Below, piece after piece: positions 9,434-17,641 of a DNA stretch of 64,000 nucleotides. The stretch lies in NCBI GenBank assembly GCA_949300425.1, contig CASGED010000086.1, forward strand, positions 1 to 64,000, read 5' to 3'. The notes below the pieces were generated by a model, which was not told the DNA's origin, did not search any database, and saw only the letters and a list, made by a program, of their open reading frames with translations. Made by a program: the position numbers and the translations under genes. Origin of the DNA: an uncultured Bacteroides sp. (GTDB taxonomy: Bacteria > Bacteroidota > Bacteroidia > Bacteroidales > Bacteroidaceae). The first letter of the stretch is position 1. Every line of letters begins with the position of its first letter.

Positions 9434-10957
9434 ATGACAGAAAGAAGAGTCAGAGTCCGTTTTGCCCCCAGTCCTACGGGCGCTTTGCACATCGGCGGTG
9501 TGCGCACGGCTTTATACAATTACCTCTTTGCACGCCAACATGGCGGTGACTTGATTTTCCGTATAGAAGATACTGACAGCAACCGGTTTGTGCCGGGAGC
9601 CGAGGAATATATCCTGGAGTCGTTCAAGTGGTTGGGCATCCCCTTTGACGAGGGAGTCAGCTTTGGGGGAGACCACGGCCCTTACCGCCAGTCCGAACGC
9701 CGGGATATCTATAAGAAATATGTAAAGGTTTTGCTCGATAGCGGCAAGGCTTACATCGCTTTCGACACGCCCGAAGAGTTGGAAGCCAAGCGTAAGGAGG
9801 TTGCCAACTTCCAATACGATGCCTCTACCCGTATGCAGATGCGCAATTCGCTGACCCTGCCGCAGGAAGAAGTGGACGAGCTGATAGCCGAAGGCAAGCA
9901 ATACGTCGTTCGCTTCAAGATAGAGCCGAACGAGGACGTGCATGTACACGACCTGATTCGGGGCGAGGTGGTTATCAACTCCTCCATCCTTGACGACAAG
10001 GTGCTTTACAAGTCGGCCGATGAATTGCCTACTTATCACTTGGCCAACATCGTGGACGACCACTTGATGGAAGTGTCCCATGTCATCCGTGGCGAAGAGT
10101 GGTTGCCTTCCGCGCCCTTGCACGTGCTGCTCTATCGGGCGTTTGGCTGGGAAGACACCATGCCGGAATTTGCCCACCTTCCTCTCTTGCTGAAGCCTGA
10201 AGGCAACGGGAAACTGAGCAAGCGTGATGGCGACCGTCTGGGTTTCCCTGTATTCCCCTTGGAGTGGCACGACCCCAAGACGGGCGAGGTATCTTCCGGT
10301 TATCGCGAAGCCGGCTATCTGCCCGAAGCGGTCATCAACTTCCTCGCCCTGTTGGGATGGAATCCGGGCAACGACCAGGAACTGATGTCGATGGACGAGC
10401 TGATAAAGCTCTTCAACCTGAGCCATTGCAGCAAGGCAGGCGCCAAGTTCGACTACAAGAAAGGTATCTGGTTCAACCACGAATATATCCTGAAGAAACC
10501 GGATGCCGAAGTGGCAGCGTTGTTCAAGCCCGTATTGGCCGCCCAAGGCATAGACGTATCCGCTTATAGCGATGACTATCTGACCCGTGTCGTAGGTTTG
10601 GTGAAAGGCCGTGTCAACTTCGTCAAGGAATTGTGGGATCAGGCCCGTTTCTTCTTCGTAGCGCCGGAGACATACGCCGAGAAAGACGTGAAGAAACGCT
10701 GGTCGGAAGACACCCCGCGGATAATGGGCGAATTGGCAACGCTCCTGCAGAGCATTGACGACTTCTCCTCCAAACATTGTGAAGAGATTGTCATCGGCTG
10801 GATAACCGAGAAGGGGTATCACATGGGCAACGTGATGAACGCTTTCCGTCTGGCGGTAGTGGGCGAGTGCAAAGGCCCCCACATGTTCGACATCACTGAA
10901 CTGATAGGCAAAGAGGAGACGTTGGCCCGGATAGAAAAAGCGATTAAGACAATATGA
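9434..10957 (+). CDS. gltX: Glutamyl-tRNA synthetase
   Basis: 507 residues, the normal bacterial GluRS length. Class I signatures are both present: the HIGH-type motif [14 protein letters not shown] near the N-terminus and the KMSKS-type KLSKRDG near residue 260. It charges tRNA(Glu) (and, if GatCAB is used, tRNA(Gln)) with glutamate in the cytoplasm. The ATG at 9434 is preferred; the in-frame TTG at 9428 is only two codons earlier. Its stop overlaps the start of the acyltransferase gene (ATGA), so the downstream surface-glycan genes may be read from the gltX promoter. Confidence 0.97.
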   Translation: MTERRVRVRFAPSPTGALHIGGVRTALYNYLFARQHGGDLIFRIEDTDSNRFVPGAEEYILESFKWLGIPFDEGVSFGGDHGPYRQSERRDIYKKYVKVLLDSGKAYIAFDTPEELEAKRKEVANFQYDASTRMQMRNSLTLPQEEVDELIAEGKQYVVRFKIEPNEDVHVHDLIRGEVVINSSILDDKVLYKSADELPTYHLANIVDDHLMEVSHVIRGEEWLPSAPLHVLLYRAFGWEDTMPEFAHLPLLLKPEGNGKLSKRDGDRLGFPVFPLEWHDPKTGEVSSGYREAGYLPEAVINFLALLGWNPGNDQELMSMDELIKLFNLSHCSKAGAKFDYKKGIWFNHEYILKKPDAEVAALFKPVLAAQGIDVSAYSDDYLTRVVGLVKGRVNFVKELWDQARFFFVAPETYAEKDVKKRWSEDTPRIMGELATLLQSIDDFSSKHCEEIVIGWITEKGYHMGNVMNAFRLAVVGECKGPHMFDITELIGKEETLARIEKAIKTI

Positions 10958-11838
10958 TTTATCACCTGCTTCGTCTTTTCCTAAAGCTATTGTCCTACAT
11001 TCCCTTCGGAGTGTTATACTTCCTGGCGGACGGCATATCTTGTTTGTTATATGATGTTGTCCGCTATCGGCGAAAGATAGTACGGCGGAATCTGACCGAG
11101 TCTTTCCCGGAGAAAAGCCCGGCGGAGATTAGACGGATAGAGCATAAGTTTTATCGTTTCTTCGCGGATATGATGTTGGAAAGTTGCAAGTTAGCTTCCC
11201 TATCGCAGGAGGAAATGAAGCGCCGGATGCAGTTCAGGAATATCGAAGCCGTAAACGCCTTGTTGAAGGAGGGGAAATCCGTTTCCATCTATTTGGGACA
11301 TTACGGAAACTGGGAATGGGTTTCCTCCATGCCTTTGTGGTTGGAAAAGAATGCCATAGGCGCTCAAATCTACCATAAATTGCGTAATGACCACATGGAC
11401 AGGCTGATGTTGCACCTTCGGGGACGCATGGGAGCCGTCAGCGTGGACATGCACAAGACGGCACGCTATATCACCGAACTGGCAGGCAATCACCGGGTTT
11501 GCGCCATCGGGTTCATAGCCGACCAGTCGCCTAAATTCCGGGAGTCGCGTCATTTCTTGTCTTTCCTGCATCATAAGACGCCCGTGCTGGTCGGTTCGGA
11601 AAAGATTACGAAGCATTATGGATTTGAGGCTTTCTACCTGGATGTGAGGAGAATCCGCAGGGGATATTACGAAGCCGAATTTGTCCGGCTGCACGAAAAT
11701 CCCCGTTCGTTGCCCGACTTTGAATTGACTGCACTCTATTTCAAGCATTTGGAGCAAGCGATTCTACGCCAACCGGAATTATACCTTTGGACGCACAATC
11801 GCTTCAAACATGCCGAAAAGGAAGATATAATAAAATAA
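10954..11838 (+). CDS. Lipid A acyltransferase, LpxL/HtrB family
   Basis: 294 residues. The family motif HX4E/D is H116-YGNW-E121 in LGHYGNWEW. The N-terminus has a hydrophobic anchor ([18 protein letters not shown]). Members transfer a secondary acyl chain from acyl-ACP to a lipid A precursor at the inner membrane. IADQSPK, in the position of the family's second conserved block, is kept. The start overlaps the gltX stop by ATGA and the stop overlaps the next start (TAATG), so translation is probably coupled along this run. The exact acyl chain and position cannot be read from sequence. Confidence 0.88.
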   Translation: MIYHLLRLFLKLLSYIPFGVLYFLADGISCLLYDVVRYRRKIVRRNLTESFPEKSPAEIRRIEHKFYRFFADMMLESCKLASLSQEEMKRRMQFRNIEAVNALLKEGKSVSIYLGHYGNWEWVSSMPLWLEKNAIGAQIYHKLRNDHMDRLMLHLRGRMGAVSVDMHKTARYITELAGNHRVCAIGFIADQSPKFRESRHFLSFLHHKTPVLVGSEKITKHYGFEAFYLDVRRIRRGYYEAEFVRLHENPRSLPDFELTALYFKHLEQAILRQPELYLWTHNRFKHAEKEDIIK

Positions 11839-12836
11839 TGATGATGGATATAGATTTTGTAATCACGTGGGTGGATATGAACGACCCGAAATGGCAGGAA
11901 GACTTCGCGAAATATTCCGGTCGCAAAGGCAATACGAAGAACGGGGTTTCCGAAGCTCGTTTTCGTGACTATGGCTTTCTGAAGTATTGGTTTCGCGGGG
12001 TGGAGAAGTTTGCGCCTTGGGTGCGTAAGATACACTTCGTGACCAGCGGACAGAAGCCGGAGTGGCTGGACGCGAACCATCCGAAAATTCATCTGGTAAA
12101 TCACAAAGACTATATCCCGTCCCAGTTCCTGCCCACCTACAATTCGGTGGTGATAGAGCGTTATCTGCATCAAATCCCCGGTTTGGCGGAGCATTTTGTC
12201 TATTTCAATGATGATTTCTATATCATAAACACCATCGGACAAGAGCGATTCTTCCGCAACGGATTGCCTTGCGACATCGCCACTTTCCTCTACAATCCTT
12301 CGTGGTCCCAATGGTATAAGCGCATTAAGAACAACCTGAAAATCATCAACCGCCATTTCGACAAGAAAGAGGTGATGGCACGCGACCACGACAAATGGTT
12401 CCACCCGAGCTACGGCTCCCGTGCCCGTTGGAACTATCTGCTGAAGCATTACGATAAGTTTATCACTTTGCGGACTCCTCATAACGCGCAGCCCTACCTG
12501 AAAACCACGTTTGAGGAAGTATGGGCCGTGGCGGAGAAAGAGCTGACCGAGACATCGGCCAACCGTTTCCGTGCCTTGACCGACTACACGCCGGAGCTTT
12601 TCCGTACGTGGCAAATCTGCCGGGGAAACTTCGAACCTTACAACACGTATCGCGACACCAAGATGTTTCCACTGATGATTCGGCCCAAGCAAGCTGTCCG
12701 TGCCATCCGCGAGCAAGCCTATTCGTTGGTTTGCCTCAACGACAATATCCATATCCGCCACTATGCCCAAGTGATGGAGAACATCAGGAACGCTTTTGAG
12801 TATATATTGCCGGAAAAGTCGAGCTTTGAATTATAA
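11838..12836 (+). CDS. Stealth-family sugar-phosphate transferase
   Basis: 332 residues from the first of three consecutive ATG codons at 11838, overlapping the previous stop. The Stealth conserved regions are recognisable: CR1 as IDFVITWVDMNDPKW at the N-terminus, CR2 around FRDYGFLKYWFRGVEKFAPW to FVYFNDDFYI, CR3 around HDKWFHPSYGSRARWNYL to RTPHNAQPY, and a short CR4 with CLNDN near the C-terminus. Stealth proteins transfer hexose-1-phosphate to make phosphodiester-linked surface glycans. Next to a lipid A acyltransferase and several glycosyltransferases it probably decorates lipo-oligosaccharide or capsule. Confidence 0.85.
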   Translation: MMMDIDFVITWVDMNDPKWQEDFAKYSGRKGNTKNGVSEARFRDYGFLKYWFRGVEKFAPWVRKIHFVTSGQKPEWLDANHPKIHLVNHKDYIPSQFLPTYNSVVIERYLHQIPGLAEHFVYFNDDFYIINTIGQERFFRNGLPCDIATFLYNPSWSQWYKRIKNNLKIINRHFDKKEVMARDHDKWFHPSYGSRARWNYLLKHYDKFITLRTPHNAQPYLKTTFEEVWAVAEKELTETSANRFRALTDYTPELFRTWQICRGNFEPYNTYRDTKMFPLMIRPKQAVRAIREQAYSLVCLNDNIHIRHYAQVMENIRNAFEYILPEKSSFEL

Positions 12837-12847
12837 AACAACTAACC

Positions 12848-13720
12848 ATGAATAAGGTTCTTGCAGAAATCATAGCGGGTGTCATTCCGCACAAAATGAC
12901 ACGTAACCGATGGCGTGGCATCCTGCGCTATGGGCCTATCAAGGCTTTGAAGTTGAAACTTAGGATGAAGCGTGACCATACGCCTCCTCAATATTATCTG
13001 GCGGTATGCGCCATCGCCAAAAACGAAGGTCCTTATTTCAAGGAATGGATAGAGTGGCATCGCGCGCACGGAGTGGAGAAGTTCTACATCTATGACAATG
13101 AGAGCACGGATTGTACCAAAGAGGTGTTGGCTCCCTATGTGGAATCGGGATTGGTGGAATACAACTACTGGCCCGGCAAGAAACAACAGCTTCCCGCTTA
13201 TGATGATTGCTTTGAGCGTCACCGGTTGGAGGTTCGTTGGCTGGCGGTTATCGATTTGGATGAATTCATTGTACCGATAAAAGACAAATCAATCCCCGAC
13301 TTTCTGCACCGTATGGAAAAATTCTCAGTAGTAGAGATTAACTGGTTAGTGTATGGAAGCGGAGGAGCCAAGAAGCAGGAACCGGGATGTGTGATGGAGA
13401 GATTCCGAAAACATTCCCTCCCGGAACACCAACTGAATACGCATGTAAAGAGCATTGTCGACCCTCGACGTGTCTGCACCATGGTAGGTTGTCACGAGGC
13501 GGCGCGTATATCCGGACGTGCGGCCGATTCCCATGGCATGCCGCTGAAGAAAGGTTTCCGTGACCGCAAGCCTCAGCAGGATGTCATCCGTATCAACCAT
13601 TATGCGGTGAAGTCTTACGAAGAGTTCCTCGAAAAGCGTGCCCGTGGCCGTGCCCGCATCAACACCTTGCGTGACTTCAGCTACTTTGAGCAGTATGACT
13701 TGAATGACATAGAAGAGTGA
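12848..13720 (+). CDS. Glycosyltransferase, family 92-like
   Basis: 290 residues. The GT-A core is clear: YYLAVCAIAKNEGPYFKEWI, then HRAHGVEKFYIYDNES, then the DXD-type WLAVIDLDEFIVP. This arrangement matches the GT92 (DUF23) group, whose characterised eukaryotic members are beta-galactosyltransferases; donor and acceptor here are unknown. No signal peptide or membrane helix is evident, so it is cytoplasmic. It follows the Stealth gene by 11 bp and belongs to the same surface-glycan run. Confidence 0.82.
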   Translation: MNKVLAEIIAGVIPHKMTRNRWRGILRYGPIKALKLKLRMKRDHTPPQYYLAVCAIAKNEGPYFKEWIEWHRAHGVEKFYIYDNESTDCTKEVLAPYVESGLVEYNYWPGKKQQLPAYDDCFERHRLEVRWLAVIDLDEFIVPIKDKSIPDFLHRMEKFSVVEINWLVYGSGGAKKQEPGCVMERFRKHSLPEHQLNTHVKSIVDPRRVCTMVGCHEAARISGRAADSHGMPLKKGFRDRKPQQDVIRINHYAVKSYEEFLEKRARGRARINTLRDFSYFEQYDLNDIEE

Positions 13721-13763
13721 AGTAAATACTATTTAAAAACCGATTGAAGGAATTAAAGTAGAA

Positions 13764-14534
13764 ATGAATACACTTGATACGCTTGTAAAAGTAATTGTCC
13801 CAATTTACAGAAATCAATTAGATGATTATGAGCGGATTTCCTTGGAACAGAACAGGAAAGTATTGAAAGCATATCCTTTTGTATTCATCCACCCGAAAGA
13901 GTTGGATATAAGTCCTTTACTGAAAGAAATTTCCGGATGTACAGAAGAAGTCTTTGATGATGAATATTTCCATGGAATCAACGGTTATAATCGCTTGATG
14001 ATGTCTTCTGACTTCTATGCTCGCTTTTCAAATACAAAATATTTATTGATATGCCAACTGGATGCTTATGTTTTTCGTGATGAATTGCTTGGCTGGTGTA
14101 AAGAGGGGTATGACTATATTGGTGCGCCTTGGTCGGTCCCCATGCATTTCCGTTTGCCTTTGCTTAAGCAATGGCGTAAACGTTTCCACAGTAAGTGGCG
14201 CACTGAAAAAGATTTTAAAGTAGGAAATGGCGGATTTTCTTTGCGAAAAGTGTCAAGTCATTTGCAGGCTACGGAACAACTGCAAGATGTCATACATAAG
14301 CATTTGTCCAAGCCTGGTTACACTTCCAATGAAGATCTCTTCTTCGCATTGGAAGTAAATAAACACGGGATGAAATTTAGCTATCCAAACTATAAAAAGG
14401 CACTACAGTTCAGTTTCGATAAATATCCCGCTCTCTGCTACAAAGAGAATGGGAAACGTTTGCCTTTTGGTTGCCACGGATGGTACAAAGGAAAAATGAA
14501 AGATTTTTGGTTTCCCATTATAGGTTGCAAATGA
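13764..14534 (+). CDS. DUF5672 family putative glycosyltransferase
   Basis: 256 residues. The sequence VKVIVPIYRNQLDDYERISL, then FFHGINGYNRLMMS-like block (FHGINGYNRLMMSSDFY), then LLICQLDAYVF and YDYIGAPW is typical of DUF5672 proteins found in glycan clusters. QLDAYVF probably stands in for a DXD metal site. Codon use is more AT-rich than its left-hand neighbours, which hints at separate acquisition. It ends only 15 bp from a convergent glycosyltransferase gene. Confidence 0.75.
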   Translation: MNTLDTLVKVIVPIYRNQLDDYERISLEQNRKVLKAYPFVFIHPKELDISPLLKEISGCTEEVFDDEYFHGINGYNRLMMSSDFYARFSNTKYLLICQLDAYVFRDELLGWCKEGYDYIGAPWSVPMHFRLPLLKQWRKRFHSKWRTEKDFKVGNGGFSLRKVSSHLQATEQLQDVIHKHLSKPGYTSNEDLFFALEVNKHGMKFSYPNYKKALQFSFDKYPALCYKENGKRLPFGCHGWYKGKMKDFWFPIIGCK

Positions 14535-14549
14535 TAAGGAATCGATAGA

Positions 14550-15335
14550 CTACGGTTCTTTTCCTAATGCTATTATTCTTATTTTTGGGAAATATTCCAA
14601 TATTCTCTCCAACGCTTCCCTATTGCGGTCTTTGCCGGATTTGAGATTGACGTTCATCAAGGCATATTCCATAGGCTTCCCCACACCTTTGGCCGTACGT
14701 TGTCCGTTGGGAAGAGGAACGACGTAGGTGCCGCTTGACACAGCTGCCGCCCAGAACCATACATCATCATTGGTGGGAGCCATTGCCATGAAAAGTGCAG
14801 GGTCGAGCATCTTTTCATCCAATGAATGGGGAGGATATAATACCCCGCCTACCCCCGTCTGCATGGCGAGGTAGCTGAAATGGTATTTCTTGAAGATGAA
14901 ATCATACCACTTATATTTCCGCCATTTCCGATAGGGTGTGTTAAGCTTTATTTTCCTTACCCGATGTGCAATGATGACATTGGGCAACCGCTTGTGCAAC
15001 CGGACTAAATCGCGCAACATGTTCGGATGATAACGGATGTCATCATCAATGGTGACAATGACATCATTTGGAAAGTCTCTTAATGCCGGAAGCAACTTTT
15101 TGTAGGAACGTATCTCAGCCGGATCAAATCTGACTTCAAGGATAGGGCTTTCAGCTTTGAGCTTTTCAAGCGCTGGAGGGAGCACTTCGCCCGGAAACTT
15201 CTGCGCGTCCAAATACAGTACAATCTTGTCTGGCAGCAACGAGCCGTTCAAAACCGAGCGTATAGCCTCTACCGCATAGGGTATAGCGGCAGGGAATGAA
15301 GTCAGCGAAACGATTATCTTTTGTCCGTTTTCCAT
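14550..15335 (-). CDS. Putative glycosyltransferase, paralogue of the gene at 15814
   Basis: 261 residues. GT-A-like features: VSLTSFPAAIPYAVEAIRSV at the N-terminus, DVIVTIDDDIRYHPNMLRDL with a DDD metal site, GVGGVLYPPHSLDE, and APTNDDVWFWAAAVSSGTYV towards the end. It is clearly paralogous to the gene at 15814-16602 along the whole length. Two small membrane-protein genes lie between them. It probably adds one sugar in the same surface glycan; substrate unknown. Confidence 0.75.
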   Translation of the reverse strand: MENGQKIIVSLTSFPAAIPYAVEAIRSVLNGSLLPDKIVLYLDAQKFPGEVLPPALEKLKAESPILEVRFDPAEIRSYKKLLPALRDFPNDVIVTIDDDIRYHPNMLRDLVRLHKRLPNVIIAHRVRKIKLNTPYRKWRKYKWYDFIFKKYHFSYLAMQTGVGGVLYPPHSLDEKMLDPALFMAMAPTNDDVWFWAAAVSSGTYVVPLPNGQRTAKGVGKPMEYALMNVNLKSGKDRNREALERILEYFPKIRIIALGKEP

Positions 15336-15342
15336 AACCCAA

Positions 15343-15450
15343 TCAATGTCCCCCCATCAACCATTTACGGCCTTTGTCCGTTCGGATAATGAGATAAAAA
15401 ATCACGGAGCATGCGGTCATCAACCCCATTAAAACAAGTCCTGCATTCAT
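15343..15450 (-). CDS. 35-residue single-helix membrane peptide
   Basis: A short ORF that opens MNAGLVLMGLMTACSVIFYL, continues IIRTDKGRKW and ends LMGGH. One transmembrane helix is followed by a positive C-terminal tail, so an N-out/C-in topology is likely. Its ATG overlaps the stop of the 89-residue gene upstream (ATGA), a sign of translational coupling. The glycosyltransferase gene begins 7 bp after its stop. No family recognised. The coupling and the clean helix-plus-basic-tail layout support it as real despite its size. Confidence 0.55.
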   Translation of the reverse strand: MNAGLVLMGLMTACSVIFYLIIRTDKGRKWLMGGH

Positions 15451-15716
15451 TCTGTCTCCTCCTCTTCTTTTATATTTAAATTATAGAAAACCAAAGCGGC
15501 CTTAAATAATGTCACCATAAAAATGACACCAAAAATAAACATACACAATATCCGCCATGTAAAATTGAAATCAGAGAAGAAAATCACCAAACTGCCAACT
15601 ATAAAGGCTGTAAAGACAAGCTGAGCTAATGTGAAGAAGAAACTTGCACATTTCTTCCGGCTTTCCAATTCCATTTCCTTTTGCTCATCTTCTGTAAACA
15701 ACAAATTTCTTTTCAT
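15447..15716 (-). CDS. Small two-helix membrane protein
   Basis: 89 residues. A charged N-terminus (TEDEQKEMELESRKK) is followed by two hydrophobic helices (FFFTLAQLVFTAFIVGSLVI, ILCMFIFGVIFMVTLFKAAL) and an acidic tail (KEEEETE). Both ends should be cytoplasmic. Its stop codon overlaps the ATG of the 35-residue peptide, and together they precede the glycosyltransferase at 14550. No known family recognised; a two-part membrane accessory unit is possible. Confidence 0.65.
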   Translation of the reverse strand: MKRNLLFTEDEQKEMELESRKKCASFFFTLAQLVFTAFIVGSLVIFFSDFNFTWRILCMFIFGVIFMVTLFKAALVFYNLNIKEEEETE

Positions 15717-15749
15717 TATATTTTTCTCTTATTACACCGGATAATACTA

Positions 15750-15757
15750 CAAAGATA
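15750..15757 (-). promoter_or_regulatory. Putative -7 promoter element TATCTTTG
   Basis: Minus-strand TATCTTTG 33 bp upstream of the ATG at 15716; probable promoter for the small membrane genes and the glycosyltransferase downstream. Confidence 0.45.
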
Positions 15758-15813
15758 ATACAAAAAAAAATAATATATTAAATGAATCACGAAAATATGA
15801 TTGAAGACAATAT

Positions 15814-16602
15814 TTAAAGATACCCAATCCGCTCCCCCACTTCCGGAAACCTCTCCACAATCGCCTTCAGCGCTGCCGCATTCTTGTCCGTGCCCGACTT
15901 GAAGTTCGTAGTCTTCAGCGACAATGTCCGTGGCTTCCCCACCCCCTTCGGTTTGTTATGCCCGAAGGGTACGGGTACGACGGGAGTGCCGTTCGCCACC
16001 GCCGCTGCCCAAAACCAGATGTCGTCCGTGGTAGGGGCTATTTGGGTGAACAAGTCTACATCCAGCATGTCCGACTTCAAGGAATGGGGAGGATACAGCA
16101 CGCCGCCCACACCGGTCTGTATATTCGTAAAGCCTGCGTGAATCCGTTTGAGCAAGAAATGATACCACCGGTATTTCCTCCATTGGCGGTAAGGTTTGCC
16201 CGGCTTCATGAGCTTGGCGCGATGGGCCAATACGGCTTTGGGCATCTGCTCGTGCAGACGCAGCAAGTCACGCAACATGTGTTTGTGATAGTGTACATCA
16301 TCGTCCACCGTGACAATAACGGCATCCGGAAAATCCCGCAAGGCGGGAATCAGTTTCCGGTAGGAACGGATATCCCGGTCATAATCCCGTATCTCGAAGA
16401 CGGGATGGCTGTCGGCCAAAGCCAAAAGCTCCTGCGGCAGTCCCTTTTCGCCGAACTGGGCGAAGGTCAGGTAAAGCACCACCTTGTCGGGCAGTACGGA
16501 TCCGTCCAAGAGGGAGCGGACAGCCTGCACGGCATACGGTATGGCTGCCGGAAACGAGGTCATCGACACAACGACTTGGGGTTGAGATACATTTGGTTTC
16601 AT
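15814..16602 (-). CDS. Putative glycosyltransferase, paralogue of the gene at 14550
   Basis: 262 residues. It matches its paralogue block for block: VVSMTSFPAAIPYAVQAVRS, AVIVTVDDDVHYHKHMLRDL with the DDD metal site, TGVGGVLYPPHSLKSD, and TTDDIWFWAAAVANGTPVVP. The coding sequence is more GC-rich than the paralogue, so the duplication is either old or one copy was acquired. Probably cytoplasmic, adding a sugar to a surface glycan. Substrate unknown. Confidence 0.75.
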   Translation of the reverse strand: MKPNVSQPQVVVSMTSFPAAIPYAVQAVRSLLDGSVLPDKVVLYLTFAQFGEKGLPQELLALADSHPVFEIRDYDRDIRSYRKLIPALRDFPDAVIVTVDDDVHYHKHMLRDLLRLHEQMPKAVLAHRAKLMKPGKPYRQWRKYRWYHFLLKRIHAGFTNIQTGVGGVLYPPHSLKSDMLDVDLFTQIAPTTDDIWFWAAAVANGTPVVPVPFGHNKPKGVGKPRTLSLKTTNFKSGTDKNAAALKAIVERFPEVGERIGYL

Positions 16603-16643
16603 GTTCTTGTTCTTGCTAAATCTATTCCCTTCGGATGTTGGGG

Positions 16644-16651
16644 CAAAGATA
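16644..16651 (-). promoter_or_regulatory. Putative -7 promoter element TATCTTTG
   Basis: Minus-strand TATCTTTG about 42 bp upstream of the glycosyltransferase ATG at 16602. Confidence 0.4.
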
Positions 16652-16768
16652 ACACATATTTTTGAGGCGTTCGTACAAAATCATCAAATAATTCCAATCT
16701 TCCTAATATTCATTCTTGCCATTGATAATTAAACAGCTAAACTTATAGGTTTATACGTAAAACTTTTC

Positions 16769-16776
16769 TATCTTTG
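16769..16776 (+). promoter_or_regulatory. Putative -7 promoter element TATCTTTG
   Basis: TATCTTTG 41 bp upstream of the XRE regulator ATG at 16818; a purine-rich AAGGAGG lies at 16803-16809 as a probable ribosome-binding site. Confidence 0.5.
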
Positions 16777-16817
16777 CATGAAGATAGTTTTGTTGATTTA
16801 AATAAGGAGGACTAAAA

Positions 16818-17123
16818 ATGAGAACAACTATTGATTTTTTGAAGGAACACGAAAGCATTTCTCCGTCACATTTTGAAGAAAATGCGAAATGGCGAAAGGA
16901 GAATAAGATTTGGTTGGAATGGTCACGTTCCATTGCTTTGTCTTTAGTGGAATATATGGAAGTGAACGGATTGAACCGGAATGCATTGGCAGAGCGTTTG
17001 AACGTGTCACCTCAATATATAAGCAAACTGTTATCAGGAAAAGTTAACTTCTCTTTCAAAAGTATTGCAGAGTTGGAACAGAAACTACATATAAAGTTGT
17101 TGGATATTTTAGAGCCGGCTTGA
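16818..17123 (+). CDS. XRE-type helix-turn-helix regulator, antitoxin-like
   Basis: 101 residues. A C-terminal lambda-repressor-like HTH is clear (LNRNALAERLNVSPQYISKL, then LSGKVNFSFKSIAELEQKL). The size and N-terminal extension resemble HigA-type antitoxins, but no toxin ORF precedes or follows it: the upstream 215 bp are non-coding and the next gene is convergent ogt, overlapping by 15 bp. It is best called an orphan regulator. It has a strong Shine-Dalgarno-like AAGGAGG, which is unusual in this genus. Confidence 0.8.
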   Translation: MRTTIDFLKEHESISPSHFEENAKWRKENKIWLEWSRSIALSLVEYMEVNGLNRNALAERLNVSPQYISKLLSGKVNFSFKSIAELEQKLHIKLLDILEPA

Positions 17124-17633
17124 TAAATTGCTTTTTTCCAACTCCAACAAAAACTTTTTCGCTTCAATCCCTCCTCCGTAGCCGGTCAATGATCGGTTGC
17201 TTCCTATCACCCGATGGCAGGGCGCAAAGATGGAGATGGCGTTGGCTCCGTTGGCATTGGCCACGGCACGGACGGCGGTCGGCATGCCCAACCGCCGTGC
17301 CATCTCGCCATAGGAAATGGTCTGCCCATAGGGAATGTCAAGCAGCAGCCTCCACACCCGTTTCTGGAAATCGCTCCCGGCGAACAGTAAAGGGACATCG
17401 AACACGGTACGCTCTTTCCGGAAATACTCGTCTAACTGGCGCACCGCCTCTTCCACTACCGGCGAGGACGCTTCTTCATAACCGGCTTTTAAGAAAGTCC
17501 GCAGCCGCTTGTCCACACGTCCCGGATGTTTCTCCTCCACCCAGTTACAAAGGCAAAGCTTGTCTCCGTAAGAGCCGAGTATCATCTCTCCGCACGGAGC
17601 CGGATAACGTAAAGTTTGAATGCAGTTCCTCAT
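17109..17633 (-). CDS. ogt: Methylated-DNA--protein-cysteine methyltransferase
   Basis: 174 residues from MRNCIQTLRY; an upstream extension in the same frame overlaps the MFS gene and is rejected. The acceptor-cysteine motif PCHRVIG is present, with YGQTISYGEMARRLGMP and RAVANANGANAI around it, as in Ogt/MGMT proteins. It takes O6-alkyl groups from guanine onto its own cysteine in a suicidal reaction. It starts 8 bp downstream of the MFS pump stop, so both are read from the promoter at 18913-18943. The 3' end overlaps the convergent XRE gene by 15 bp. Confidence 0.93.
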   Translation of the reverse strand: MRNCIQTLRYPAPCGEMILGSYGDKLCLCNWVEEKHPGRVDKRLRTFLKAGYEEASSPVVEEAVRQLDEYFRKERTVFDVPLLFAGSDFQKRVWRLLLDIPYGQTISYGEMARRLGMPTAVRAVANANGANAISIFAPCHRVIGSNRSLTGYGGGIEAKKFLLELEKSNLSSRL

Positions 17634-17641
17634 AAGATGTT

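Noticed and set aside
9512-10882. 456-codon ORF antisense to gltX
   Set aside because: No family features, and it lies wholly inside gltX on the other strand. It is a frame shadow of a GC-balanced gene.
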